From positions 282,001 to 346,000 of the forward strand of contig JAYJMM010000104.1 in assembly GCA_037349105.1 (NCBI GenBank): a DNA stretch of 64,000 nucleotides. Direction: 5' to 3'. A model generated the notes under the pieces. The model was not told the origin of the DNA and did not search any database. It was given only the letters and a program-made list of their open reading frames with translations. Both the position numbers and the translations under genes were made by a program. The stretch comes from Limnomonas spitsbergensis (taxonomy: Eukaryota; Chlorophyta; Chlorophyceae; Chlamydomonadales). Each line of letters begins with the position of its first letter. Positions within the stretch are counted from its first letter, which is position 1. Positions 10,691 through 22,648 of the stretch are shown here, piece by piece.

Positions 10691-12103
10691 CAACATTCCT
10701 CAGCCCATCTCGAGTCTAGGCATAAGCAAGTCAAAAGTAAAGAGACTGCCTCCCCACTGGCATTCACAGACTACTGGTACCGGTACTTTATATGTCATAT
10801 TATCCATGCACGCATGATGTGCGTGGGTGGGTGCTGTTGTCATGGGAAACCCCAAATCAGTCAAGCCCTTGGATGACTCGTAGCCATAGGTCCCGGCAAT
10901 CAGTTGGCGTTTGAGAACCCTACCCACCTCCGAACGCCATACATGTCATTTTCATTATCCGTGCGTGCCGTACCTTGACTTCCCTGAACGTGCTCAACAG
11001 GGGAACGTGCTCCCCTCAAGGCGCTCCCCTCAAGGCGCTCCCCTCAAGGCGCGCTTTCAATTGCTATGCCTCGGAAAGGCAGTTCCACAGATTTCCTTCG
11101 AGAATGGGACTAAAGACATCTCTGGTAGAGACCCTGGGTAGGAGACCCCCTCTGCTTGGAGGTTAAGCGGTTTAGGAGGTTCATACGATCACGGCAAACG
11201 TCGGCCGCTGAAAATCTCCTCCAAGGTAAATCTCCCTCACGCCACGCTCAGGCGTTTTCTTTCTTTCTTTCTTTCTAAACAACTGCCAGTGAAGGCTTTG
11301 TTAATCCCGCACCCAAAAGGGATTTTTGGCGTCTTGGCCTAACTTTTCCCTTGGGTACATCAAGACCTCCGTCCAGACTTCAACGTGCACGTGTTGCGCG
11401 ATATACTTTCGACCGCTGACGACACCCTTGTCCTCAAACAATTACATGCAAATGTATTCTGAACACCTCGACCATCCTGTTGAGGAGGCTGGCAAGAAAG
11501 GTATGATAATGGCGGGAGTTGCGGGATATTTGCTTTTGGTGCGGTCCGGACCCCCTGGAAACTCTGCGCCGCTTGTCACCCCACACGCCCAGCTAAATTC
11601 CCCACAGTCATGAAACAATGTGCAATATGCGTTGTCGAATGCCCGTTGTAATTCAAGTTCCGAGTTCCGACCCTTGTTCACATTGTTAGGTGTGCCTTGG
11701 AGTGAGCCAGAACACGCTGCTTTCCTCCGTGGATTGAAAAGCCTGGGAAAGGTGAGAAATCTCTGTACTAGTAGCCGACAGTAAATTATGCTGACGGCTT
11801 GACACATACTCCTGCCGCAAATTCTTGCAGGGCAACTGGCGAGGTATTGCTCGGATGTTCGTGTTGACAAGGTAAAGTGGCTGCCTCTCTGGCCTTGTCC
11901 CTCATTCAAGATTTGAGCGGTCTTGCTGACTTTGACAACCCTAACGCTCACACTCTAGGTCACCTACTCAAGTCGCGTCTCATGCACAGAAGTATTTTTT
12001 ACGCCTCAATGGCTGCACCAAGAGGCGGTCCAGGTTCAGCGGACTTGAGCAGGTGGGTTATTACTTATTCCTTAGTGCCTTACAACTACCGCTGACTGCC
12101 CAG
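10691..12103. other. No confident gene
   Basis: There are a short CTTTCTTTCTTT tract (about 11260) and a locally repeated AAGGCGCTCCCCTC motif (11020-11052, three copies). Short frames near 11877-12052 could be 5' exons of the following gene (an ATG at 12009 opens 44 nt ending at a GT donor), but phase could not be made to fit with a normal-sized intron. Confidence 0.4.
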
Positions 12104-12801
12104 TGTTTTCGAATACCGCAGGGGTCCCGAACTGCCAGAGTGTCTGCCAAGGCATCTTACCTTCCGACCACCAGTGACTCAGCATGCAGCGACGACAGCC
12201 TGCAGCAGCAGCAGCTGCAGCCTGTAGCCACCATCCTAGCTGCCATGCCCCACCAAATGATGCCGATGCCTCCTCCCTTCATGGGCATGATGCCGCCCAT
12301 TATTTTTGCTGGCCCAGGGGGTGGCCCCTTCTTTGCTCCGATGTTCTTACCGCCTGTGGCTTTCCCAAAGCAAGGTACGCAGGCTAAGGTCATGAAGTGG
12401 ACTTGATGTCGTCATGCATGAGTTGATGACATTCAGAAGCACGTTGTGCTGGTGTGTGGTGAGCGTTGAGCCAGCAGCTGTAGTGCCTGACATTTTCCAT
12501 ATCATCAACCGCAGACTTCGGAATGATGCACCCTTTCCCGATGGGACCTCCGCCCCCTGGCTTGGCTACGCACGCCTGGAATGCCTTTTTCTCTCCGAAG
12601 ATTGAAGGTGGAGGTGACTCATCTCTGGCCCTCTCACTGCACTTGGCTGCCCTGTGTAAGCCGGCAGCTCGTCCGGCATCTAGCGACGCCCTCTCGGCAG
12701 AATTCCTGGACAGCCTGAGCTCTGCCTCCAGCTGCCATTTTGCCCTGCAAGCCTCGGCATGTTCTGCCTTCCGGCCCGCAGGCAGGCAAGTGGCAGCTTA
12801 A
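12104..12801 (+). CDS. Met/Pro-rich protein, 3' exons (5' end unresolved)
   Basis: Two exons are clear. One begins at 12104 or 12122 and runs to 12374. The second, 12515-12801, joins it in phase 1 through a GT-AG intron and ends at TAA/12801. The encoded part has a Gln-rich segment, then a Met/Pro/Gly-rich, hydrophobic low-complexity region (MPHQMMPMPPPFMGMMPP, GPGGGPFFAPMF, FGMMHPFPMGPPPPG). A Ser/Ala/Leu-rich C-terminus follows (SLALSLHLAALC, SAEFLDSLSSASS). I recognise no domain. Such stretches occur in RNA-binding and transcription-associated proteins, but this is only analogy. A TGTAA lies at 13255-13259. The 5' exons were not determined. Confidence 0.5.
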
Positions 12802-13254
12802 AAACTCTTCCCACGCCATACTGTGTGGCTGTGTTGTCACAACATCCATGTTCACCTTGCCTCTTCAAGATTTTACCTGACTTATTGCCCATCAGGAAAC
12901 CTGTCTTGATTTGGAAAGCCTTTTTGGCTTCGTGAAACTTATTGCAGCATGAAAGAAAGTGTTTGCTGCCTCGAGGCCCGCTGGTATGTATGTTGCAGCT
13001 TTTTAGTTTTTTTGCGTCATTGGATCTGGTTAGGTTGTCACAACATTCTGTCCCTGAACCATATGAAGAGAGATGACCTCCGATATTTTACATCTACCCT
13101 CGCTGATCAGATTTTTAGCTTGCATATTCTTCTGAGTCAGAATTACTGATGTTTTACGTTTCCTCGGTTCCATTGCACAATCTGCTTTGACAGCAGATAG
13201 TAGTTAAGATACTGCGTACATACTATTTTCCGTGCTGTGTGCATAATGCATAAA

Positions 13255-13259
13255 TGTAA
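13255..13259 (+). terminator. Putative TGTAA polyadenylation signal
   Basis: TGTAA occurs about 450 bp after the stop of the Met/Pro-rich gene, in an AT-rich 3' flank that otherwise holds no open frame of interest. Confidence 0.35.
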
Positions 13260-13355
13260 TATCATCCTTGGCAGTGTTTTTGTATAATTGTTTCCTTGGA
13301 AATCCTCGAGTATATTTGTTTATCAACTTCAAACATGGGCAGATTTATAACTGTT

Positions 13356-13443
13356 TTTGCTGAGACAGCCACACCGTCGTGGCACGAATAGGATCTCAAT
13401 TTGCTGAGACAGCCACACCGTCGTGGCACGAATAGGATCTCAA
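13356..13443. repeat. Perfect 44-bp tandem duplication
   Basis: Two back-to-back identical copies contain GCTGAGACAGCCACACCG. There is no coding frame. The identity of the copies suggests a recent duplication. Confidence 0.9.
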
Positions 13444-13900
13444 TTTATTTTACCGGTCCTGCATGCTTAATTAAGTCTTGAGATGTGCCCTAGCAACAGC
13501 GACACCGTTGCTTTCAGCTCCGTAATCCGTTTGTAGCCCCTGGCCTGTGTCCTTGCTTCTTGATTGCTTGTTTTTCTCTCTTTCCAAATTATCCCCATGG
13601 CGCTTCAAATCTGAATGCGACTGCCTTTACCCCCTGCTTTTCACTGCACAGGTCACTCGAACTGAGGCCTTTTATCTTCTTGTTTGTGGATGGTTGACCT
13701 GTTCCTTGGCCCACCTGACCTAGATTTGTAATTGGATTCTTACTTTCGAAAACTTCGTGACTTGCTGCTTTCTCGGCCTCTGAACTTCTTGAGGCCAAGG
13801 CATTGTCACAGCATTCATCAGGTAGACACGATACCGGTTCTCCTGTTCACGTATTCTCCATCTATATAACCGGATTGTTGACCAGCAGAACAGCGTCGGT

Positions 13901-14860
13901 AGTCAATGACATCAGACCTCTGGGCCCTGCTTAAAAAGGCCCGGCCGCGTGGGCGCCCAACTGTCTCGTTGCAGTACGTGGAAGTTCAGGCAAAATATTA
14001 GGTCAACTCTGTTTTACCCTTGGGTCCAGCAGCTTAGCTCGAAAAGCTGTCTGGGTGTCAAACAGCCATGCTGGGATAGAGGACGTAAATGCAAATGGGG
14101 TAGGGAAATACAGAGAGCAACACAAGGTGAAGGCAAGGCAAGCTAGTTTGAAGATTGTCCGCCCCTCATGAATCATGTCCTGGACAAGTTCGTGACGGAA
14201 GTGAGGCGAAGGAAAATAATCTACCTAAAAGGAAAATAATTTCAATTCCCCAGCTCCTCAAGAAATCTAGCTCTCGAAGATAACCACATCTTCCACAAAA
14301 GCCAGAGCCTCCCACACATGCCAGCCAGGTACAGCTGGTGAAAGTCTACGGCACCCTCTGGGAGGCCTGCCCAGCCCCTCACCCACAGCTTCTCCTTGAC
14401 ATCACTGCATTGGAAGCCAAAAAATAGCACATCCTCCACATGCTCGCCATCTCTTCTTGCCCAGCGCCACTGGCAGCAGCGCGTCTCACGCTGTTGACCA
14501 TTGCGACATCCTCTGGTGTCAGCTGTGCTAACCACACCGAGCCGCAGCCGTATATTAGGTATACTAGACTTAGGCATAAGCTGCATTGAGCAGGCGTGCA
14601 AAATAGTCACGGAGGTCACTAGATGAATGAAGAGCGGCCCAAGATCGCGAGCAGCCACGCAACCAAACCCGCTCACTGGCTGCAGCTCGAGCCATTGACC
14701 GCTGAGGGTGCTGTAAGATGTGTGCAGCAAGTTGCCACACAGAGGCCATGTCCAAGACATCCAACCAGCGCTCCAACAAGGATTTGCTGTGAGTCCTATC
14801 CAAGGGAGGGAGCGGTGGAAGTGAAGTAATCAGGTAAGTCAACAAACAGTGACAAATCAA
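13901..14860 (-). mobile_element. Non-LTR retrotransposon copy 2, internally deleted
   Basis: From about 14560 down to 13901 the minus strand carries the C-terminal zf-RVT-like region (IRLRLGVVSTADTRG, CCQWRWARRDGEHVED, GFQC), then UTR and the family tail (GCGCCCACGCGGCCGGGCC, ending GATGTCATTGAC). Upstream, 14576-14830 on the same strand encodes a different coding stretch (QLAAHILQHPQRSMARAA, SSSDLRDYFARLLNAAYA). That stretch resembles the linker that precedes the reverse transcriptase domain in LINE proteins. If so, the whole RT domain has been deleted between the two parts. This last point is inference, since no full-length copy is present for comparison. Confidence 0.65.
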
Positions 14861-14962
14861 CAAACAGTAAACCTGTGAAGTAAGTCAACATGTGTAGACC
14901 CTACTTGTGGGATCATGCAGCTCGCTGTCAGGCAGGGCACCGGAGGGCGCTGTTGATGTAGT

Positions 14963-15712
14963 GATTTGCTAGGTACCTTGGAGGAGCTGGAGCTGGGATC
15001 AGCCGTTCCCAAACTGCGTCAGACAACGACTGACCTGCAGCCGCTCCCTGTCACAAAGGTGCTAGCGTTAGTTGATGCAGCATACCAGCGGGCGCAGCTG
15101 GATGCAGCTGGCAGAGGGGACCCCAGAGATCCTGCCACTAAACGCAGGTCTGCGGCCGCCTACCGCGCCTGGTTCCAGCCTACGGCGGGCGCCGTCCTTG
15201 CGCAGGCCAGGGGCCGCACCAGCCGAAGGGAGAGTGCTTGCGTGCGCACAAACTTAAGGCTGCAGCTCGGCGCCGTCAACACGGCTGACACTAGAGTACG
15301 GAGCAGCGGTCAGCAGCGTGACAGACGGTGCTGCCAGCGATGTTGGGCTAGGGGAGACGGCGAGCATGTGGAGGACGCATTGCATGCTTGCTTTCAATGC
15401 CCCAGCGTGCAGGATCAACTTAGGGAGCGGGGATGGGCAGATCCTCGGAACGGTGATAGAAACTTCTTCGAGTTGTACGGGGGCAAGCTTGGGTGGGATG
15501 CCCTGGCTTTTGTGGAAGACGTGGTAGAAATCGTTGAGGCGTAGACGTTCTCAGAGACTGGAACTTCCTTTGCCTTTTCTTTCCAGCTTTATGTTTGTCC
15601 CTTCACTTCTTTTACCCCTTTCCCTTTTTTGTCTGCCCCTATTACTTAGGCGCCTACGCGGCCGAGCCTTTTTTGAGCAGGGACCTAAGGTGTAACATTA
15701 TTGACTTGTGGG
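14963..15712 (+). mobile_element. Non-LTR retrotransposon copy 3, 5'-truncated
   Basis: An open frame from about 14963 to TAG/15544 encodes the C-terminal part of the element protein. It contains LGTLEELELG, the conserved LPVTKVLALVDAAYQRAQ block, and the zinc site CCQRCWARGDGEHVEDALHA followed by CFQC, which fits the zf-RVT C-x2-C ... H ... C pattern. The single-module 3' UTR (pyrimidine-rich) and the tail GCGCCTACGCGGCCGAGCC ... GTGTAACATTATTGAC end at about 15712. No stop codons interrupt this part, so it is the best preserved C-terminus in the window. The absence of RT and endonuclease domains makes it non-autonomous. Confidence 0.85.
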
Positions 15713-16002
15713 ATCAGCACACACCCAAGACTCCTGGGCCATGGGCCCGCATGCAACTATCCACACATACATTATCCATACTAGTAATATTTCATTTGAC
15801 TTCATCGAGGCATGGATGCCATCAGGATGCCATAGCACATGGAAGATGCCACAAAGCCGTATTTACGACCCAGATGGCCCGGTCCCCTGTCCCTTGCAAT
15901 GTCAATGCAAAATCCAGGCTCTCACCCCTGCGGCATTGGGTCATCCCTGCCCAGCTGCACTTGCAGCAGCACCGCCTGCTCGTCATCAGGAGCTAGCAAG
16001 GC

Positions 16003-18301
16003 TCAGAAGTGCACTCGCTGGCTGACGTTAGCAGTGCCATTTGTGCCGGATTTGGCCACCAGGGGCAAAATACTTTCCTGCTGCTTCAAGTAGTCAACGA
16101 TACTTATGTAGTCTGGAGCTGCACGGCACAGATGAAGCAGGCAAAGCCGTGATAGGGCTTCCTTCTTCAGGCCTGCTGCACTGAAGTAATGCAGGACCTA
16201 CAACTACCCCGTAGATTCAGATAACCTTCCCTCGGGTATAAATTAGTTGCCTATGTAACGCTTCCCTTGGGCCAAAATATGGACAACACTCTAGGTTTAC
16301 GACTGAAACTGGCGTTGACACAGCAATCCTCCTTATTTGTATGCATCCCTCAACGGCTCAACCCTAAACAATGTAAATTGGGAAGGCAATTCAAATCTAC
16401 TGCACAATACTGTCCTGAAATAAAGCTTAACCTACAACTACTGTACACAACTGAAATACGGATTTTCAGTGGCTTGAGGCATCTTACAGAGGGCCAGCTT
16501 CCACCCGACAGCAAGCAACCTCAGCTAGTCAAACAGCATTGCTTACTCACCTTGCGCGGCAAACAGTTTTGAGCCTGTCAATATGGCGGCTATCTTGTCA
16601 TGCTCTGGCTTCGGAACATTGAGATGGAGGTTGGCGCCCTCCACACCGCAGAGCACAAACACCACTTCCGCCATTCGGCTCTGCAAGACAGAGCTTCTGC
16701 AAGTCAGATGGGTCAGAGGCTTGACAAGACATCCACTTAAATCCACTTAATGAGGACATCAGGAGCAAAATAAAAAAAGAACTGCAACCGGACTACCGTA
16801 TGAATGACTGACTGTTCATGTCAAAATGATCCTAGCCTCTGCCACTTGAATCGATCACCCTCCCAGAGCATACCCTGCTACTGCTGCCGCTACTGCTGCT
16901 GCCCTCACCTGCCCATGCTGCTGCTGCTGCTGCTTCCCTGCCCCCGGGTCCTGCAATGGCAGCTACACGTCAGGCAAGCTCGGGACCAGCATCTCCGCAG
17001 CTTGCAGCAAATCCCACAGCTGCATGTCGCCCGAAAGGTCCCTTTCGTCTAACATAACCACCACCTGAAACAAGAGGCAACATGCGGCAACGGCAAGCGC
17101 AGCTTCGTGCAGCTTCATGCATGATCATGGGCAGTGGCAGACAGCGGCAGGGGATGGAAACATGTGTGCCCCTTTGCAGCTTTTCACTGGTGGCTACCTG
17201 GCTGGGCTATTTTTCAGCAACACTTCAGCTGCCTCCTGGCCTTGGACCAGAGGCCCCATGCACGGCCAGCCATGCTGATTGGGCCTGTGTCTGTAGGCCT
17301 CACAAGCTTTGAACCTACTCGAGCAGACCGTTTAAGGTGGACTTGTAGCAGAAGGAATAAACAGTGCTCCCTTTGGCACAACTCACGAAATGGCTGGCAG
17401 CTAGTAGGAAGGTGGTCAGCTGCAAGTCTTAGAGATGCTTCACAGCCTCCGAGGGTAATGCAGCACTGAGGGAGCCCTGGCTACTCAGGGCGCCTGCCAG
17501 CCGTGAGGGAAACGGGGCAAGCAACATCATTGCGTGAAAAAAAGAGGAGGTGCGGGGCTAAAAATGATCTGCTGAGGGGGGAAGTCGAGATTAATGCCCT
17601 GCGCCCATTTCCTAAGCAAATGCTATCCTAGTGTTGCCGCAATACTGATTCATTTTCTTGAGGTTCAGACCCAATGTTTTAGCCTTGCATAACATGCCCC
17701 CTCCTCAATACGCATCCCCGCCGGGCGCTAGTGTGGCACGCAGTCTGCTTCAGCGCTCTGCCCTTCCTCACCTGCTGCCTCAGCTAGTATGCTCCCGGAG
17801 GGGGCAGCGTCCACGGCTGCAGATCCCATGTCCAGGAGACTGGCTAACACCGACGCAGAGCACAGCGACTGGGTGTCGATCACGATGCAGCGGTCATGAG
17901 GCCATACCTAGGGATGATATGAACGATGGTTTAAATGCCAAGCTAGAGGTGACATAGGTAGTTACGAATGTGATTTGTTCCAGTCGCCGTTTCCCTGTCC
18001 AAGAGCTGTTCTCACCCGTATGTCAACACCTGTAGTGCAATGCCTGCTGGCTGGCCAGGAGGGGCCACGGGTCAGATATGCCCAGCTGGCTCTCCGCAGC
18101 CCTGTATCGTGTGTGCCAGCGCTGCTGCCCCCCGGATATGCAGGTAGGCAGGAAAGACTGCTGCTGCCAGCACGGGCAGCACTGCCCATTCTGTTGCCGC
18201 TGGTGTGGATCTGTGGCGGATCCTCTAAGGAGACCAGGCTGGCCTGCTCCTCAGCTACTCCAAACAGCAGGTTTGCCAGCCGGGACTTGCCCAGGCCTGG
18301 C
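16003..18301 (-). CDS. Multi-exon gene with a P-loop; GTPase-like, unidentified (partial model)
   Basis: Minus-strand coding segments with good splice sites are: from 18301 (Walker-A-like PGLGKSRLANLLFG, then SLEDPPQIHTSG); 17907-17772 (VWPHDRCIVIDTQSLCSASV); 17064-16969 (VVVMLDERDLSGDMQLWDLL, exactly 32 codons); 16680-16551 (EVVFVLCGVEGANLHLNVPK); and a terminal exon 16180-16003 (KEALSRLCLLHLCRAAPDYI, ending QRVHF-stop). The third and fourth join in phase 0. Other joins are unresolved and exons are missing at the 5' end. The order P-loop, then a T-x-G stretch, then hydrophobic strand plus D-T resembles the start of guanylate-binding-type or ZFYVE1-like G domains, where an IDTEG motif would be expected; here it reads IDTQS. 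Family assignment is tentative. Confidence 0.42.
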
Positions 18302-19129
18302 CTATGAAGCTCTGGTTGGTCTCAGATAGCAGCAGCTGCCAGGGGGGAGGTGCATATGATGTCAGCACCTTATGCAATTGTTGCGTTGTCTCCATGTCCA
18401 CCCAGTCCTCATTTTAGAAAGGGCCAGGCACTGCAGACAGGGAAAACAGAGGAAGTGGGAGACCCGATATGAGACAGGGCTCACTTCCACATGGTGCCTC
18501 TAGTAGGTAGCAAACATGAGTGTGCATTCGTGGATCGTTTGCAACAGTTCAAACAAATGCCATGCAGTTTGAAGAGTCCACAGCAATAAAGCAGGTGCTG
18601 GCTTAGGGTGGTGGGACAGGTCGGTCAGTATCAACACTTATCGTCTGCACACAATATGAGAGCCGGGATTGAAGAGCAATTTCTTCGCAGCATTTTTTAA
18701 CTTGACAAGCGGTATGCATTATATATTCATCACCTGTGACGCTACATCCTGGCAAAGCACCCTATGAGCTGTGATCAATTTCAAAGGATCCTGCAGAGGC
18801 TGTGTGACATGAGTAAGAGTATTCAGTAATGTGCTTGACAAGATTGTAATCTTGACAATCTTGTGATGTGCTTGTCAAGATTACAGCGAGGGACACCTCT
18901 GCTGGGACGAGCTTCTTCGCAGGCTCATCAAGCCTTGTTTGATAACCCCTAGCGCTGCGCATGATTACTCTCAGGCCGTTGCCATGGCTCAGTTCCCCTC
19001 GTTGGAAGCTTTGCTGACTGGGCCTGCTACTGCTCGTCGGCAGTAGCGCGACATCAACATACGGTACAGAGCTTCTTGGCATCTCAATCTCAACAGTCAT
19101 CTCCTCGAAGGATCGATATTCCCTTCAGA
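18302..19129. other. Intergenic region between divergent genes
   Basis: This is presumably the shared upstream region of the minus-strand P-loop gene and the plus-strand PsbP-domain gene, although the former's first exons may also lie here. Apart from a small inverted repeat at 18834-18879 I see no distinct element. Confidence 0.4.
18834..18879. repeat. Short inverted repeat around CTTGACAAG
   Basis: CTTGACAAG (18834-18842) and its reverse complement CTTGTCAAG (18871-18879) flank overlapping AATCTTGACAA units. This could form a small cruciform 250 bp upstream of the PsbP-domain gene. No function is implied by the sequence. Confidence 0.55.
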
Positions 19130-21715
19130 ATGATGTTGTTTAGTTCGCTATCGCGTTCAGGTGTTGCTCTGCCCAAGGAAGCCAAGATATGTTCTCGTCG
19201 ATCCATGCAGACCCTGTCCTCCACGCGTCAGAGCGCTAGTGTGAAAACAGACGGGGAAGATCGTCGCCAGATCCTCATGGCAATGGCTGGAATCTCCGCA
19301 TCTACATGGTTGTCGTCAGGACTTCTAGCTCATGCAGATGAGGGTAAGGGTGAGGGTACAGCTTTTTGACTCTACCGGGACCTGTCCCCCTGTTTGAGAG
19401 AGAACCTCAAACCAGCTCATCCTCCCATCACTACAGCACCGGATGCCGCCATAGAAGTGCCCTACAAGCTCTTCAGGGGAATGGCCTCTCCCCCAACGTC
19501 ATATGGTGCGTTATGGATGTGTTAAGACCTCCAGGCTCCAGCAAGAGGGCAGGACGCTTGTGATACCCCTGGTGATACATGTCAGTGAATTACGCACCAT
19601 GCTTATAACCAGGTCCTGTATTGCAGGCGGGTATGGAGGCAATGCCAACGAGAGCCCAAAGTATACCTTCGAGTACCCGCCTGGGTGGAAGACTGAAACA
19701 CCCAGCAAGGCAAGGGATGACTGGCCGGTGCAATTCTAGTGGGGGCCAGCATGTTCTGTTGTTCCTCATCCTCACTCAGCGCACCAAGCCATGTTGATAT
19801 CTCGCTAATTTCTTGAATAATGGCTGTGACTCCCCGAATCAGAAACCCCACTTAAAATCAACGGCAGTCTTTTTTTAAATGAGCGGCAATATTTTTTGCA
19901 TTTGTATGGACCTAACTTCCCGATGCATGCTGCCTTCAGGTAGAGAAGGGCACACAGGGCATTGATGGCCGTGTGGTCAGCCCAAAGACCAAGGGTGAGA
20001 AGAACCAGGAGGGTGCACAGGAGGATGAAGGCGAGGGCCCTTATTTCCTTTGTCGTTTCCTGAATTGAAAATCCCGTTGCGTTCCTTGTGTATGTGGGGG
20101 GCTCAGCCAGTAGTGTGGAGCTCAGTATCAGCTCCTGAATGTGTCCTGCGACATTGAGTCCCTCATGGCGAGCTGGAGACCAGTTATTTCTCTTTTAGAG
20201 CTGACCAGACTTGCAGGGGCCGATGGGCGGCCACCACTGGGCCAATGGGAAGACCAAACCTCAACCGGCCTAGGGCCAGTGGCACAAGCAGCAAGGCGTG
20301 CTGTACCAAGCCCTCACGGCGTAAGGCCGTGATTTAGCGGGATGGTGTCTGGAACAAACACGATCCTGGATTTAGCTGGATGGTGTTTTCTCAAACAAAC
20401 ACTGTTGGAGATTGGAGACCTGCATGGGGACCTACATGGGGACCTACATGGAGACCTGCATGGGGACCTACATGGGGACCTATATATCTACTGACCTTAT
20501 GCGTGACCCGTGGGGCTGCGCACAGAACTCCGTGCCTTTGTCATCACGCTCGGACGCGCTGGCGAGGACGGGAAGACATTCATCCTCAGGGACACCGAGT
20601 CCACATTTGCTGGCTTTGCGGGCGCCGACTACAATCTACAGGTGATGCGAGACATGCAAGGGATTTGCAACAGATTTGCTTATTTTCCAAGTAATTTATC
20701 TTATTAGAATTGCTAGCCCTTGGGACTGGATAATATTTTTTTTTTCCTTACAAAGCTACCAGCGGGGCAAATCATCGACAACAAAAACTCTCAATATCCG
20801 ACTGGAAACTGGATTCACCGATGGATCATTTGTATTTATATTTATCCCTCACCCCTGAGCAACGTTAGGTATGAGGGAAGGCAAAGCAAATCTACAGTGG
20901 TCTGTGGTAGCCCCCCACTTCAGTTACTCCACCATCCGTTGGTGTCCAAGCGCGGTGAATGTCTTGTTGTAGGGTGCCTCAAACGTGTCACGCTTCACAC
21001 ACTCGCTTGCGAATTGATGTCCTCCTCTCCCTCAGGATGCCCTGTCGAGTGCAACCAAGATTGACAAATCCGAGAGAACGGTAGACGGGGTTGACTTCTT
21101 TGACTTCGACATTGATTCCCCGGTAAGTGCTCCTGATTTTATTTACAGATTTGGTCCACGTGGGTTAAGGTCCTTGCGCTTAACCTCCCGTGCGCCTACC
21201 AGCACCAAGCAGGCGACCCTGGCGCCAAGCAATGCACTGCACTGCACTGCTACTGGGAATCTGCTTGCAGGGCAACCTGCCTGGCAATGCTCTGGAAAGC
21301 AGCTTGGTCCCAGGCTTGTTTGATGACTCATTGCTTCTGAAGGAAGGGCTTATTCGTTCATTTGGGATGGGAAATATGTGTGAAATTGGTCCTTTGGAAT
21401 ATCCAGTGACACGTATTCTCAGCCTGCTCTGCTGCTTCCCCTGTGTCTGCATTGTTTTCATCCATAGGAACTAAAAAAGCAAACTGCAGAGACAGAAGGA
21501 CAGAAGGGACATGTCGGGGAGCCAAGGCAGGCCAGTCTGTCTTGACCTCTTTCCCGCTCCTGCTTCCCCTCGTCCCGCAGGGGTTCCACTACCTGGCCAG
21601 CATTGCGGTAAAGAGTGGGAAGGTGTTTGCTCTGTTTGTGCGGTCACCAGCACGTTTGTTCAAGGACAACGAGCCAGACCTGCGTCGCATGCTGGACACG
21701 TTCAGGCTGCTTTGA
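19130..21715 (+). CDS. PsbP-domain protein, thylakoid lumen (252 aa)
   Basis: Seven exons (19130-19343, 19437-19505, 19627-19709, 19940-19994, 20526-20641, 21036-21122, 21581-21715) join in phase to one closed frame. Residues 1-~70 form a bipartite transit peptide: a basic Ser/Arg-rich plastid part, then a twin-arginine signal (DRRQILMAMAGISAS), a hydrophobic stretch and an Ala-x-Ala-like site (LLAHADE). This predicts Tat export to the lumen. The mature part has the PsbP fold signatures YTFEYPPGWK, ITLGRAGEDGKTFILRDTES, FAGADYNLQ and a C-terminal LASIAVKSGKVFALFV. Length and motifs fit PsbP-like (PPD) proteins, which assist photosystem assembly or lumen functions, rather than the main oxygen-evolving PsbP; the subtype is not resolved. 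Intron 3 begins with GC (AAG|GCAAGG), which is required to keep the conserved frame. Confidence 0.85.
20416..20482 (+). repeat. Short tandem repeat GGGGACCTACAT in an intron
   Basis: About five 12-bp units (GGGGACCTACAT and near variants) lie inside the fourth intron of the PsbP-domain gene, about 45 bp before the next exon. Confidence 0.8.
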
Positions 21716-22648
21716 GCACAGCTAGTGTGTGGCCTGCCCTTCTTATAGGAAGAGGTGTGCTTGTAGAAGTTTTGATGGAAATTTTGACGGTGCTTGGTAT
21801 TATCCTGATATTATCAACGTGTCATATCCCACCTTTGGGGATGAGTGCACGTTGCAGTGAGTCCTGCATGATGGGTGGGGTATCTGTTGGTCTGCGATGG
21901 CCAAATGAAGAGATCTTTGTGTAAAATATCTTGAGTCGGTATCTACAATTGTGTTTCTGGAGAGGAATACCTGCAAACCGGCATTTTACAATGTGAAAGC
22001 TCCAATTTACGGTGGAATCTGGAATCTCTGGTTTGATGTCATTGGTATATCAACCTAAACGTGGGGGGTCCTTAGTACGATCAGGGAGCTTTCTGCTATC
22101 AGATCATGATTTCTGGTGCTGTACAGTTGTGTACTGCATATAATGCTCCAAAGGAACGCATCTGTCTTTTATCTATGAACCTTTTGGGGACGGTACAAAT
22201 TTCCCTAAATACCGGAATGTAACTGAAACTTCCAGGACCTGCCTAATTTACTCCTTGGTCCTCCGTCAGGCTTTCTACTACTAGTTCATGCGCAGGACGC
22301 CCATGCCTCGGCCCTGGGTCAAGGCCCCTGACCGCAAGGATTCTGGATGAACTGGCCAGGTTGAATAACTGGCCCAAACATGGCATGGCAGAAGCAAGCA
22401 AACCTGAATGGTTTGCTACATGAACAACTGAGCGCTTTTTGACAGTGTAACGTACACACCTACGTCACTTGCTGACAACAGCCGGTCGAGAGGTTGCAGC
22501 CAGCCAGCCAGGTGACTGTGCAGTGTGAAAAAATGTGGGCCTGGACGTACAGCCAGATAGAATGTCACACGTCGGTTATTGCACTACAACAACAGCGCGC
22601 ATCGCTGTGGAAACATATATCAGAACGCAGCTGTTACTTCTTAACACC
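21716..22648. other. 3' flank of PsbP gene and upstream region of GH88 gene
   Basis: No gene is seen. The first ~210 bp are the likely 3' UTR with a TGTAA signal. The last ~150 bp before 22649 contain an open frame continuous with the GH88 gene, but the signal peptide argues that 22649 is the real start. Confidence 0.5.
21920..21924 (+). terminator. Putative TGTAA polyadenylation signal
   Basis: TGTAA lies 205 bp after the stop codon of the PsbP-domain gene (context TTTGTGTAAAATAT). This is the usual spacing in chlorophycean 3' UTRs. Confidence 0.5.
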
